Source of the DNA: Adineta vaga | Taxonomy: Eukaryota > Rotifera | DNA: 64,000 nucleotides | Direction of reading: 5' to 3' | Assembly (NCBI GenBank): GCA_021613535.1 | Contig: CP075494.1 | Location: 9,486,001-9,550,000 of the forward strand | Shown: in pieces, positions 37,083 through 48,162 of the stretch | How positions within the stretch are numbered: position 1 is the first letter of the stretch | Layout of the letters: each line of letters opens with the position of its first letter | Program-made: the position numbers and the translations under genes | Notes under the pieces: model-generated | Told to the model about the DNA's origin: nothing | Databases searched by the model: none | Seen by the model: the letters and a program-made list of their open reading frames with translations, nothing else

Positions 37083-38414
37083 ATGTTTAATGATCAGTTA
37101 AATAAAGAACTTACTAACTTATCACATAGGTTAACAATTCCAGAAGATTTACTGAAGATTGGTAATTTTCATATGCAAACTATCTTTTCACTATTACAGA
37201 AGAAATCGGATTATAATTTGGATCGAGCACGATTAGTGGGTGGTGTAGGTAAAAAGACATCAATCCATGTTAAATTTGACTATGACTGCGTCATTTATAT
37301 TAATAATGTTCATCCGACGTTCGAGAATATTTTAGATGAATGGGAAGAAATATTGACATTACATTTGAAGAATCTTGATGAGGAAATAAAATGCACCAAA
37401 TGTAGCATTCAGTTTAGTATTCAAGGTTTTGGTTTTGACATCTTACCTGCACCAAACTATGCTGGTCCGAATCACGATTATATGGTGCAAGCTGAATGTG
37501 TTTGGAACAAAATTTCAGAAGCTAGAAATAGTTCGAAAGAAAAAAACGTATCCTATATTTATAGCTCCGGACTTTCCGAATTAGCATTGTGGTTTATACA
37601 GAAACAAACTGCATCTATTCATGATTTATGTCGATTAGCAAAGTTTTGGAATTGTACAGTATTGTTTAAACAACATGTTAGTGGTCGTTCAAGTTTCATC
37701 GAATATTTAGCGGTCAAAGCAGGACAAGAAGAAGAGTGTGCAGCTATCACTAACAAGTTGTCAATCTTACGAGTGTTCCGTCGATTTTTAAAACATCTAA
37801 CTGATTATAAACAAATGGGAATTGTATTCAATGACTTCTACTCTCAAAAAATGACTCCTTTATATAAAAAACCATTTTTAGTCGATCCCTCTAATCCACA
37901 CAATAATTTTCTTGATGGTGTCCCACACGATTTTTTACCTACATTATCAAAATATGCACAAGAAACACTTTATCGATTAGATAGATGTGAACAAAATTTC
38001 ACCGTTGAATTTGAAAAATTATTCGATCCACAACCAGATTTTCGAAATATTTTCAGACAGGAATATAGAATTGTTCCTTCCGAAATAGTAATAGGTAGCC
38101 GTCAAAATCATCCTGGCCAATCACCAACATTAATTCAACGACGTGAAGTATTCGATCGGAATACAATAGAATACTTGAAAACATCGATGGCATGTGTTTT
38201 AGCACATTTAGTGAATACTATTCGAGATGTGTCCGAAGAAGAAATAGTAAAGAAAGCACAGAGCGCATGTAAGGATCTTATTAATCGTACCATCTATAAC
38301 GGGAATGATGTATTCCAACCAACAACAATAAAACATGAAGATTGTGACATTACTTTTATTTTACCTTTAAATTCAGAGAAAAAGGACGCAATGTACATTT
38401 CAATGAATAAATAA
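37083..38414 (+). CDS. OAS/cGAS-like (CD-NTase fold) nucleotidyltransferase
   Basis: A single-exon gene of 443 aa. The nucleotidyltransferase core matches 2'-5' oligoadenylate synthetases: LVGGVGKKTS (51-60; the GG-G-T/S loop), FDYDCVIYI with the metal pair D66 and D68, and the third acidic residue D119 in FGFDILPAPNY. The C-terminal lobe has GLSELALWFIQKQTASIHDLCRLAKFW, like the OAS1-C domain. In animals this fold senses double-stranded RNA or DNA and makes oligoadenylate or cyclic dinucleotide messengers. All three catalytic acids are present, so it is probably active, but the product and ligand are unknown. A regulated antiviral role is inference. A splice acceptor lies 23 nt before the ATG; the coding region itself has no intron. 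Confidence 0.88.
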   Translation: MFNDQLNKELTNLSHRLTIPEDLLKIGNFHMQTIFSLLQKKSDYNLDRARLVGGVGKKTSIHVKFDYDCVIYINNVHPTFENILDEWEEILTLHLKNLDEEIKCTKCSIQFSIQGFGFDILPAPNYAGPNHDYMVQAECVWNKISEARNSSKEKNVSYIYSSGLSELALWFIQKQTASIHDLCRLAKFWNCTVLFKQHVSGRSSFIEYLAVKAGQEEECAAITNKLSILRVFRRFLKHLTDYKQMGIVFNDFYSQKMTPLYKKPFLVDPSNPHNNFLDGVPHDFLPTLSKYAQETLYRLDRCEQNFTVEFEKLFDPQPDFRNIFRQEYRIVPSEIVIGSRQNHPGQSPTLIQRREVFDRNTIEYLKTSMACVLAHLVNTIRDVSEEEIVKKAQSACKDLINRTIYNGNDVFQPTTIKHEDCDITFILPLNSEKKDAMYISMNK

Positions 38415-38928
38415 TCTATTTTTCTTCACTTCTGATATATTAAATCATTCGAGAAAGAGTATCAGGAACGAACTAACATTCTGATGATCCTATTTGGTTG
38501 TAATTCATTCTATCGCAACTCATAGTATTGAGAAGAATGATTGAACTCTTTCAAACAATTGACATGGAATATAATCAGTTTTCAGATACGAAAAGGCGTT
38601 AACAATTAAACATGGTCTGCAATTGTGAAATAAATCAAGATTGGTAATGAAGATAGAAAGACGATCGTTATTTTATCATTCAATATTAAATAGACAAGTA
38701 TATATTAGTTTTACTTTTGTTTTGAAATCACACACAACTAATGTCGATGCGATAGTTTTCAATTAAACAATCTAGTAATCTAGTGCATATTTCCTTTTAC
38801 CCATATATATACCGATTATCGATCTCACAATAAAGCTAATATCTAAGCATATATTAGAAACATATGTTATGATCAACATGCATCAAGACAACAGTTAATA
38901 TTTAGTTCACTATAGGCATTACTGTTTC
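38415..38928. other. Convergent 3' flank between OAS-like and NHL-EGF genes
   Basis: About 0.5 kb between two convergent stop codons. It is AT-rich, with nothing recognisable except likely 3' UTRs. Confidence 0.5.
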
Positions 38929-41559
38929 TCAAACCGCCGTGTTCTCTATTAACGAGATTGTTGGCCAGTTCACATATAGATATCGTATTTTCACTGGTGA
39001 CTTCGGTTTTTTATTTTTCGTCTTTTGATGCATTCGATTTAATTCTGTTTGTGCCGGGTCAATACCAAATCCAAACTTCATTATATCCATAGTTACGATG
39101 AAAATGCCAACTGCTGATAACATAATGATGACAATATATACAAATGATTTGGAAACAGTTTGATAAAGTTCTAATTTCCCTACTGTTATTTGACAATGAA
39201 CACCAGAATAACTTCCTACAAGACATTCACATTCATAATCACTATACAATGGTCGACAAACACCTCCATGCATACATGTCACATTTCGACAATAATTCAA
39301 CTTTCTCTCACAATGATCACCTTCCCATCCATACACACATTGACAAAGAAATGTGCTATTAGATACTTCCATACAACTACCTGAAATGAAAGTTGACAGT
39401 GAGATGAGAATGTGTATGATGAAGAGAAGTGATAGTTACCATTGTTGAAACAAGTATCTGATTTGCAAAGACGATGATCGAATTGACACTGACTACCGTT
39501 GAAATGCAATGGACATGTGCAGTCATAAGTGAGATGGGATGCAGTATTGCCAGTGCAAGTACCATTATTTAGACATGGCAGCATCATTTGACATGGATCA
39601 TTAGTGACATTACAGCTGAGACCCATGAGTGTTCCATTAGAACACGTCGGTGGTATAAAAATAGGTTCGATCACTTTGACTAGAAAGAGAAGCTCAATCG
39701 CTAGTGAGAAGAAGAAGAGAAGAAGTTCATTACCAGTGGCACTTGTAATATCCACTACTATGTTAGAGGTTATCATCGTAGTTGATTCTATAAAACATAT
39801 ATGATGTTATAAACTACTGTGTCAAATAAAGCCTGAGAATCTGACAGAGATCACCTTGTGCAATATATTTAGCTTGAAGAGTGTACACACTTCATCTGAT
39901 CTCAGAAATCGGTGGAAAAAGTGTTCTCACCGAACTGAGTGATCTAATCCGTGTTATGTATCTCTTACCATGTCTACTAAATCACTGGCGCAAATGTTAA
40001 TGCTTTTATTGAAAAAATGCATTCATATCAATCTTGACAACTTTCAGCAGAGCATATTTCTAATATGCCCCTAAACTTACCACAAAAGTTCGCTACCAAC
40101 ATAAACTTCTGAATACGATGATTAAATTCATCAGCTACATATATATTCGCTGCGCTATCAAAACGAAGCGAGTAAGGTTTGTAAAATTGATCAGGTGACG
40201 ATCCATTTATACGAGAACAACCAGCCACACAATAATAGTCACTCGATCCAACACGAATAATACGATGATTGTTACTATCGGCGATAAATAAATAACCATC
40301 GTAGTCGAGTACAACATCCGTTGGACTGTTCAATGTCAAATTGTTGGGAATACCTCTTCCAGCAACCGTGGTACCATTTAGTTCGTTGTGTCGAAAGACT
40401 TGAATTCTTTGGTTACCAGAATCGGCGACGTACAAATCAAAGTTAGTATCAACAAAGATACCCCATGGTGATCGAAGTTGTATTTGCGCCTGTCCTGCAA
40501 TACTATTTCCTGCAACAATTTTGGACACATTAGTATCTACATCCAGAGCAATTGCCACAATTTGATGTAACGCATGAACAGAACAATAGAGAGTGTTGTT
40601 GAGATCAACAAATAATCCTCGACATCTGTCGTCAAACCTAGTTACAAGAACACTATCGTTTACATTCTTTGACAACTTATAAATGTATCCAGTGCCACTA
40701 TGACTTTCAAAATAGATATCTCCATTCATCGTTACAAACGGTGTTGTGTATAAGTACAACGTCCGGTTTACGTTTCGCTGATATCTAGCATTGTTCTTGT
40801 CCCAAATGAGAAATTGTTTAGATGATACTTTGGCATAGTATAATGAATTATTGGTATCAATGTATATACCGTGAGGCGTTGTGCTAAGAAGAGTTTTATT
40901 TGCAAAAGTAGTCCCATTTGGATTCCATCGAGCACAAGAACTAAGTTTTGGTTGATTGAATGATATACCTAAAAATGTGAGTGAATAAATTGATGTATGA
41001 ATACATGAGAAAAGGACTTTTCACGTATATAGAAGGAACATGATCAAAGTATTTGATTTGTACATGGATAAATTTTGTTTTTGAGGAATGTTTGATACGT
41101 CATTTCTCGTTGAACTATGCAATGAAGTAGAACTATATAATCTCTTAACATAATATCTAGTTTTATGTTGATTATCAAAGTATTGAAATGGCAGATATCG
41201 AGAAAAGTAGCGATTTTATCATTTATGTATCGTCAATCCGACAGTATTGTTCAAGAAAATTCTACTCAATCTTTGACATGTGTAGTCCATACCTTTATAC
41301 TTCTTGGATTGAATATCTATGCTATTTGTAACTTTAACAAATCATTCATATTAGTTAGGTTCGAAGTAATATATTTGAAATAAAGCGAAACGGCACTTTT
41401 TAGTCTAATCCTCAACAGCAGTAGAAATGCTCCAAGGCTATATATGAATTTTATCAAAGAAGGAGAAAATGAAGTAAAAGTCTTACTTGATTCTTCACTG
41501 TTCATCAATACCAACAAAGAGTAAAGCAAAGAAATTTCAATGAATCGTGGGTGAAACAT
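38929..41559 (-). CDS. NHL-repeat, EGF-repeat single-pass membrane protein
   Basis: Five exons, 41559-41487, 40968-40081, 39787-39734, 39679-39440 and 39380-38929, give 1707 bp, 568 aa, all in phase. A short first exon encodes a signal peptide (FIEISLLYSLLVLMN). Residues ~30-310 form an NHL beta-propeller, with repeats such as LRSPWGIFVDTNFDLYVADS, LNSPTDVVLDYDGYLFIADS and FYKPYSLRFDSAANIYVADE. Three EGF-like domains follow, with CLNNGTC, CDHRLC-type spacing and CMHGGVC...CECLVGSYSGVHC. Then come a single membrane helix (FVYIVIIMLSAVGIFIV) and a ~60-residue basic cytoplasmic tail. The ligand and function are unknown. Such NHL/EGF receptors are, to my knowledge, common in rotifer genomes. The first intron (518 bp) and the one at 39788-40080 (293 bp) are long for this window. 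Confidence 0.88.
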
Positions 41560-41778
41560 TTCGAGGTATTCTTTTTAATGATAAATATGTAGAGTTGCTA
41601 GATGTTTACCAGTTTTTAAACTGACAGTTCCGGAGAGCTTGTAAACAGAATAGAAAAAAGTGTTTTTTTAATTTCAATAGATTTTTACTCGGGAATAAAA
41701 TAACATTCTTTGATCAATTATTGATGTTCACGCTGTAAGTAAACGTGCATTTGAAATATTAAGTCCAAAATCAACTTG

Positions 41779-42247
41779 CAAAGGAGCATATTTGACTGTA
41801 ACCACCGAGGTCGAGTTTAAAAGTATTCTACCGTGAAGTGACCATGTTGCATATCTTGAATATCGACATTAGAACTGCCCTCGCTAAAGCCGAGAAAACA
41901 GCACTATTTTACATTTTTATCACACGCTGAACCTTATTGCATGAAGTCACGTTTCATCATTGCGTTTTTTCAGCGATGGAAGCTACATAAATAAAACTTT
42001 CATTCTTTTTATGTACTTGTTTTGCTGAAAAAAACTATATTTCCCTGAAATTTTAGAAAAACTCAATGATAAAACGTGACTTCCTGCAAGAGGATTCAGC
42101 GTATGATAAAAGTGTTAAACAGTTCTGTTTTCTCGATTGTAGCGAGGCAGCTCTAATTTCGATATTCAAGATACGCAATACGGTTACTTTATGGAAGAAT
42201 ACTTTTAAAGTCGACCTCACTGGTTACACTCAAATGTGTTCCTTTGT
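41779..42247. repeat. Long inverted repeat (foldback hairpin) with ~200-bp arms
   Basis: The left arm (about 41779-41974) and the reverse complement of the right arm (about 42054-42247) align along their whole length with roughly four of five bases identical by eye. Matched landmarks include GTAACC at the outer side (left 41798), AGTATTCT, ATCTTGAATATCGA, TCGAGAAAACAG/CCGAGAAAACAG and GAAGTCACGTTT near the loop. The ~80-bp loop itself has nested small hairpins (GTTTTTTCAGC/GCTGAAAAAAAC, and TACATAAA/TTTATGTA). The outer ends fade gradually and I see no clear target duplication. The open frame at 42066-42275 lies in the right arm. It could be a foldback MITE, or a locus making long hairpin RNA. 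Confidence 0.85.
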
Positions 42248-42284
42248 TAGTAAACAACCATGTAATATCTTATGAAAATATATA

Positions 42285-43239
42285 TTATCCCTCGCTTGAC
42301 GTTGTGGGGTCCAAGAGGACCCACTTTACAGCTTTTTTCTAAATACTATTTTAGGAGGTTATGTTTCCAATCAGTTTTTACATCTAATCTCTAGTTTTTT
42401 GCTGGTAGACACTGCCTATATTAGAAATCGGAAATAGCTGTAACTAAGAAAAAGTTCAGGTACGGGTCCTAGTGGACCCCATAACAGCTATGGTGTTATT
42501 ATCGTATTTTATACGCTGATATTACAACCATTTACTTTGTTACAGTTACAGTGTTATGTCATTCTCACGATCTCTTGCGATTGATTTTCATCTTTGCTAC
42601 CTATAATAAAGACTCATATTTAGTAAAAAGTGCATGAAATCAGTCATTTTATCGGTCAGGATCACATTTCATTGATTGCTAGTGAAATATTTGATTTTCT
42701 GTGAACAGTTATTCTGGTTGCTGAATATGAGACGATAAAATAACATTCATGTTTACATTTTTCTGTTTACATAGCATGAATCCAATTTTGAAACTAGAAT
42801 TAAAATCAATTGGAGATATTTTACTAAAAGATAATAATAGAAGTGATTATTCTGTCAATGAAGATTTAGAATCTGATTCACGATAATAATGATTATGAAC
42901 CTATTGTTTCAAGCTCAGACGACTCATTTAGTGATGAATATACAGTGTATAGCATCCCATCGACAACAGTTCAATCTATAAAACTGTCAGTTTTTGTCGG
43001 CATCATTTGAAAAGGATGTTACTCAATCCTTATTTATAGTACAAAACACTCTTACAGTGTCTAGCAAGAAATTCGATGATATCCTTCGAAAAATCGAACC
43101 GTCTATGTCTTTCTGATACACAGTTGGAAAGCCTTAGTGACGCTAAAATGTTCGTTTTTTCTGAAATTTCATAAGCGGGTCCAGACGGACCCTTAAACAA
43201 CTACGGAGTTAAAAAATGCGAACATCCACGGAGGGTTAT
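42285..43239. mobile_element. Decayed piggyBac-like element with TTAT target duplication
   Basis: A 947-bp segment (42289-43235) begins CCCTC and ends GAGGG. The terminal ~15 bases match as inverted repeats at about 11 positions (CCCTCGCTTGACGTT against CCCTCCGTGGATGTT). It is flanked directly by TTAT on both sides (42285-42288 and 43236-43239), close to the TTAA target of piggyBac. Near the ends, and again inside, sits the palindrome GGGTCC-N4-GGACCC (42307-42322, 42464-42479, 43177-43192). Internally, 42776-43000 encodes an acidic Ser/Asp-rich stretch like the N-terminus of piggyBac transposases, broken by stops and a frameshift. No catalytic domain remains, so it is non-autonomous. The terminal repeats are imperfect, so it is probably old. 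Confidence 0.6.
42776..43000 (+). pseudogene. Remnant acidic N-terminus of a piggyBac-like transposase
   Basis: From the ATG at 42776 the frame reads MNPILKLELKSIGDILL and then SVNEDLESDS before stopping. A second frame continues with DYEPIVSSSDDSFSDEY. Acidic Ser/Asp-rich N-termini are typical of piggyBac-family transposases. A splice-acceptor-like ACATAG lies just before the ATG. Frame breaks and the missing DDD domain make it non-functional. The family assignment rests mainly on the enclosing element. Confidence 0.45.
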
Positions 43240-43767
43240 ATAAACAATTTTTGTCATCGTACCTGTCAATGAACGAGCCATATGCAGATAGTTTCTTTTG
43301 TCGATATATTATACATCGCAACTATTTTAGTTGTTAAATCGAGCAAGAAATTTATTCTAAATTATATAATAAAACAACTTAAAACACTACTCTTTCTGAA
43401 GGTTTTTCTTACTTCCTTATCCTTTAATTATCATTTTAAGATATAGAACCTTGATTTCATATTAGTTTGTCAATCAAATCATAGAAGTAAACATAAGATC
43501 TAAAAACTGAGTACTTATTACTAGTTACAATGAGTTGTTTATATCAATCATGTTTGAAGTTGCTATGCTCATTAATTGCTATTGAACATACGATAAAATC
43601 GCACATTTACATTTGTATAATACCTAGAGTAGTATATATTGTATGTGATGTTGATAGAATTCTAAGATTTGATCGAATATTATTCTGTAGTTCGTGTTTA
43701 AAAAATAGAATCTTTATTTTTTATCTGTGTATAAAAAAAAAGAAATCAAAATAAATGAAGTTCACAG

Positions 43768-46700
43768 TTATTTTAACCGGTTTAGTGTTTCACTATCATC
43801 AAACATCGATGAATAATATTCCAATTCTTCATCAAGTAATCTTCGACTATTTCCATCAATCATCGATAAAAGAACATCAATTTGTGGAAGTATTGTTAAT
43901 TGAAGAAGAATATCATATGCATATTTGATATAGGAAAATGTCACATCGTTTATTTGATGTTCTTGTGTATAAGTTTGTTCAGCTTGAATCATTATTTGAA
44001 TGATATTAATAATAATTTCGATGGACTTCTTTATTGTTAAATTAATTGAATCAAATGAATGAAGAATTATTGAACATTGCTCTTTCAAATCATTGGTATT
44101 TTCAAAACTAATTGATGAATTGAAACAAATCTCTTCACTACGTATACGTTCAAGTTCTTCATATGAAAGGCAAGTTTCCATGTCACTTTTCGATGATGAA
44201 GAATTGATACGAATTCTTCGTTTTTTTCGTGGAATTTTCTCGTGTCGACAAGTATAATATTCTGATAGAACAATTTGATTATTCGGTTGAAGTTTTAAAT
44301 ATTCTTTTAATGTTGATTCATATAGATAATTTTCACGAGATATTTTATAAGCTAATGCTTTATGATATAAAGCAAGATAATTATTTTGATCTTCTTTTAA
44401 TACTTTATCACAATCATTAATCGTTTTTTCCGGCTAAATGAAAATATTTATTGTAGATTTTTTTTTTACTTTGCAAAAGTTTCATTTACTTCGTAGACTT
44501 TCAAATAACATTCTGCACGTTTTAAATAAGTTTGTGTATGATTGGGTTGAAGTTCAATACAAATAGTATAACATCGGATAGCAAGAATAAAACAAGCACT
44601 AAGATAAAAATCATCTCCCTTTATTTGATACCATTCATAGGATTCATTTGAATTATTTAAATTGTGTAAATAATAGTCATCATCACTATTAGTTTGTAAT
44701 CGTTCCCGCCATGTGTCGTCACCAGTCGAATTCAATTCAATTGTTAATCTAAACGTAAAATATTATGATTATGGGTTCGATACCATTTAAATGTCGACAG
44801 GATCAAGAAATTCAAAGATTAACTCATAAACATCGACAAATTATTTATGATAAATGGAAAAATGAAATTAACGAAAGAAAAAATATTCAATGCAGTATTA
44901 CTTTTAATCATATTGACGAAAAACAAAGACTAAATGAGTTTAATAACAATAATAATGCACAGAGAAAGTACAGATCGGTTTAATTTAAACGATTATGTAG
45001 AAACTCTTAGATTTAGGGATAAAATAACAAATGGAGTTTTTCGTTAGTTTATTACAGTTAGAATAAACTTACCTTTCACAAGCATGTTGTGCTTCATAAT
45101 AGTTAAAATTATTACTCGGTATACGAGAATAATCTTCATAACTTTGAAGAAGCCTTTAAACAAAAAAAACACAAATAAACTCTATATTAAATGCTTTTTT
45201 CTCCATTGTCAAAACTTGCATATTCTCTTTTTCGAATGCTTTCGCTCGACAAAGTAATGCGTCGCCATTTAATCTATGATATTGTAAAGCTTCAGTTCCA
45301 TATTGTAATGCATGTTCGTAATCATGAAGTTTCAAATAAGATTCTGCACATATAACCAAAGTATCGACAATATATTCTGCATGATAATGATAATCTAATA
45401 AAGATAATTATTATGTGATGACAAAGAAATGAAGATGAAATTTACCAAGAAGACCATTGTGAAGCATTTTTTTCGATACTTCAATTGCATTTTGATAATC
45501 ATTACAACGATGAAATCGATCAATATCATATTGAATAGTATTGAGTGACCATGGTCGAATCGATTTTGTCCATGGTCGACCATGGATGGATGATGAATAA
45601 CGTGTTGAATGTAATGCAACCAAATCACGTAACCAACTTTGAATTAGAGAACCAAAATTAGAATTTGAAATGGTGTCATTAATTGTAGTTGATTGCATTG
45701 ATGTTTCATTCATATTTGTCCTCAGATTCGAAGAATTCTATTGAAAAAATAAAATATAATGAATACATTTTTAACAAAACAGATAGAAACATAGTGAAAT
45801 ATCTCCTTTCACTACATGAAAAAGACTAAAGAAAAGTGTTTGGTCATAAGCAATACTAACTGTAGCCTGTTTAAATGATGAAAATTGATTTGATATAGTT
45901 GGCAAATTATAATTATCATATAAATCATCTTGATCATCATCTATTTGACTATATGAAGGCATCATGGACAAACCATTTCGTCGACCATTTTGTCTATTGG
46001 TAGCTGCAATAATTTGATCGATTGGATTATCTTTCGTTAATAATGGTGTTGTTGGTGGTGTTTGAAGTGGTTTATGATTGATTAATTCTGGCACATCGGA
46101 ATCATTATCCATTGTTGGTGATACACGTGCTTCTTCATCACTAAGATTTGTTGTTATACCACCACCAGCTTCATAACCGAGTGCCATATCTTCATCATCA
46201 TCAGCATCATCATTGATGGTTGATATTTGAAACTGATCAGTATTATGTTCATCAAATGCGGTTGGAGAAGATGTTTGTGAAAGAGAATGATAAGGAATAT
46301 CTTGACTAGCAGGAAAATTAGTATCAATTGAATGTGTCATTCTATTATTAACTGATTCATCTTCGATATTTAAAGATGTAATCTAATGAGATTTCGTATA
46401 GAAATTTTGATCAATAAAAACAAAACAATACTTACCATTGATGATTGTTTATCAATATCTTGATTATTATTATTTGTAGTTTGACTACTAGTTGGATTTT
46501 CCATGGTTGTAATATTTTGTAATAAATCCTAAACATATACAATATGAATTGTCATTTTCTTCAATGAAAACGTTTTACCTGTGCTTGTCGATTCTCCGAA
46601 TCAATTGCAAATAAACATCCTAAATCATGTTTTGCTTCATTGTATTGTTGTTTCATATAATAACACAATGCACGTTGATAGAGAGCTAGAGATAAAATAA

Positions 46701-47746
46701 CATTCAATAGTTAGTTTTCTATTATAACATTGTCATTTACCATTTTTATGTTTCGGATCGAGCGTTAAAATTTGAAAACAATCTCGAATGGTTGCATCAT
46801 AATCGTTCAATTTAAAATCTACAAAGAACGTAAAAAAATAACTAAACTATCATTGAATAGAAATACATACATGCAATGGCTCGATTGAAATAAGCAATGA
46901 TATTTTCATCCAATGCCAGACTTTCCGTATATAAATCAATTGATCGCTGATAATTATTCGATTGAAATGCAGTATTTGCATTTAGACGATATTGTCGAGC
47001 AATATGACGACGTTTATTGGTTTCATAAGATTCATTTTCTAAGAAATTAAACATTAAAAAAAAGAAACGAATGTTCATTTTCATTACTCGTTTGGTCAGT
47101 ATCATCATCAATATCACTATTGAATTCATGTGAAATACTTTGTGCATGACTAAACTCAAAAAAAGGAACGTTTTAATATGAAAGAAGATGAATTCACTTA
47201 CTTCTCCCATTCCGCATTAGTTTTCGGTACAGATTGTTGGTTATTATTCGACATCACAGGTATTGAAGAAGTTGAATTATTCTAAGAATATAACAATAGT
47301 ATGTTTCTTTTTATATGAATGAGTTCATACATACATTATTTTGTTGATTTTCTGACGTAGAAATATTAATTGTTTGTAGTGATATATCCAATGAACGTTT
47401 ATCTTGCTGAAGTATTTCACTGAGAGGGGGAAAAAAACAATACATAGAATTCATTTGCGGTTTATTTATTTACGATAACTACCTATTCGGTTGAATACTA
47501 CGAATTCGATCGATTGTTAACTGTACAAGAAGAGGAAATATACCGACTTCTCCACCACTAAAAATATACAGATGAATTCAACATTTAACAAATTTATTCT
47601 GTTTTTTTTTGGTACATTAGTTCTTTATATATTTGTTCAAGTTCTAGTCCATCTGTACATTGTTGTATATATCTATGTTCTAGATGTGTCAATGGTATAT
47701 TATATTTCTTTGTATGTGTTGACGTGATCAGTGTTGGATCATTCAT
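43768..47746 (-). CDS. SPAG1: SPAG1-like TPR protein, dynein arm assembly factor
   Basis: A cytoplasmic HSP90/R2TP-linked factor needed for preassembly of axonemal dynein arms. Fifteen exons (47746-47616, 47557-47483, 47419-47335, 47281-47202, 47149-47088, 47038-46871, 46818-46741, 46685-46579, 46528-46436, 46382-45861, 45737-45446, 45394-45220, 45153-45073, 44748-44490, 44433-43768) give 2874 bp, 957 aa (human ~926). The N-terminus IPLTHLEHRYIQQC and the EWEK motif match SPAG1. Three TPR groups follow (for example NANTAFQSNNYQRSIDLYTE), then a long acidic disordered linker, more TPRs, and a helical C-terminal region that may be an RPAP3-C-type domain. The intron 45154-45219 begins with GC (GCAAGT), the only non-GT donor I found. 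A splice acceptor directly abuts the ATG. Confidence 0.92.
44771..44983 (+). CDS. Possible small nested gene in a SPAG1 intron
   Basis: The 324-bp SPAG1 intron 44749-45072 is several times longer than the other introns of that gene. It contains an open frame on the opposite strand that fills two thirds of it (also open from the ATG at 44765). The product (~70 aa) is charged and helical in look: FKCRQDQEIQRLTHKHRQII then DKWKNEINERKNIQ, ending in an Asn run and a basic tail. I recognise no family. It may be a real short gene, an exon of a longer one, or chance in A-rich sequence. Confidence 0.3.
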   Translation: MGSIPFKCRQDQEIQRLTHKHRQIIYDKWKNEINERKNIQCSITFNHIDEKQRLNEFNNNNNAQRKYRSV

Positions 47747-48162
47747 CTGAAAATAGTTTTGAACAAACGGAAAAGAAAATTGTTGTTGTTTTATTTTCTT
47801 TACGTGAAGGATATTTGGGTACTTATTTATCGGCTAGATATGTGGGTGATGAAATAGACTGGTCGACGTATTTCTCCATTATCTCCGTACAATTTGATAG
47901 ATCGAGAGAGATAAATATGTTAACAATACTTATCTCATTTATCCATATTTCTTTGTTATACAATGTGTCATTGAGTCAAGACAAGTAGAAGAAAGAGAGA
48001 AAGAGAAGGCGAGGAATGTCATCGAGAAGTGCATTTCTTCGAAAAAGATAAGAAGATATTCTCCGAACGTATAAAAATGAGTAGTTACTTATAATTACGC
48101 TTGTCAGTCGAGTTATACAGCTCTATTCACACGAATATTCTACATTGATTTAACAAGAAACG
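47747..48162. other. Divergent intergenic region between SPAG1 and NPC2-like genes
   Basis: A 416-bp shared 5' region. On the SPAG1 side a splice acceptor (CAG) abuts the ATG. On the NPC2 side a TATA-like box is present at 48070-48077. The plus-strand frame 47731-47988 overlaps the SPAG1 start and is probably chance. Confidence 0.5.
48070..48077 (+). promoter_or_regulatory. TATA-like box of the NPC2-like gene
   Basis: TATAAAAA lies 93 bp before the ATG at 48163. No splice acceptor lies between it and the start, in contrast to the trans-splice-like genes nearby. Confidence 0.45.

Noticed and set aside
38929-39787. EGF region considered as a separate gene from the NHL propeller
   Set aside because: The exon at 39734-39787 links both parts in phase, and one signal peptide plus one membrane helix make a single coherent receptor.
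42066-42275. 69-codon plus-strand open frame
   Set aside because: It lies within the right arm of the long inverted repeat and is better explained as repeat sequence.
47731-47988. 85-codon plus-strand open frame overlapping the SPAG1 start
   Set aside because: It overlaps the SPAG1 initiation codon and leader region, has no family features and sits in a shared promoter.
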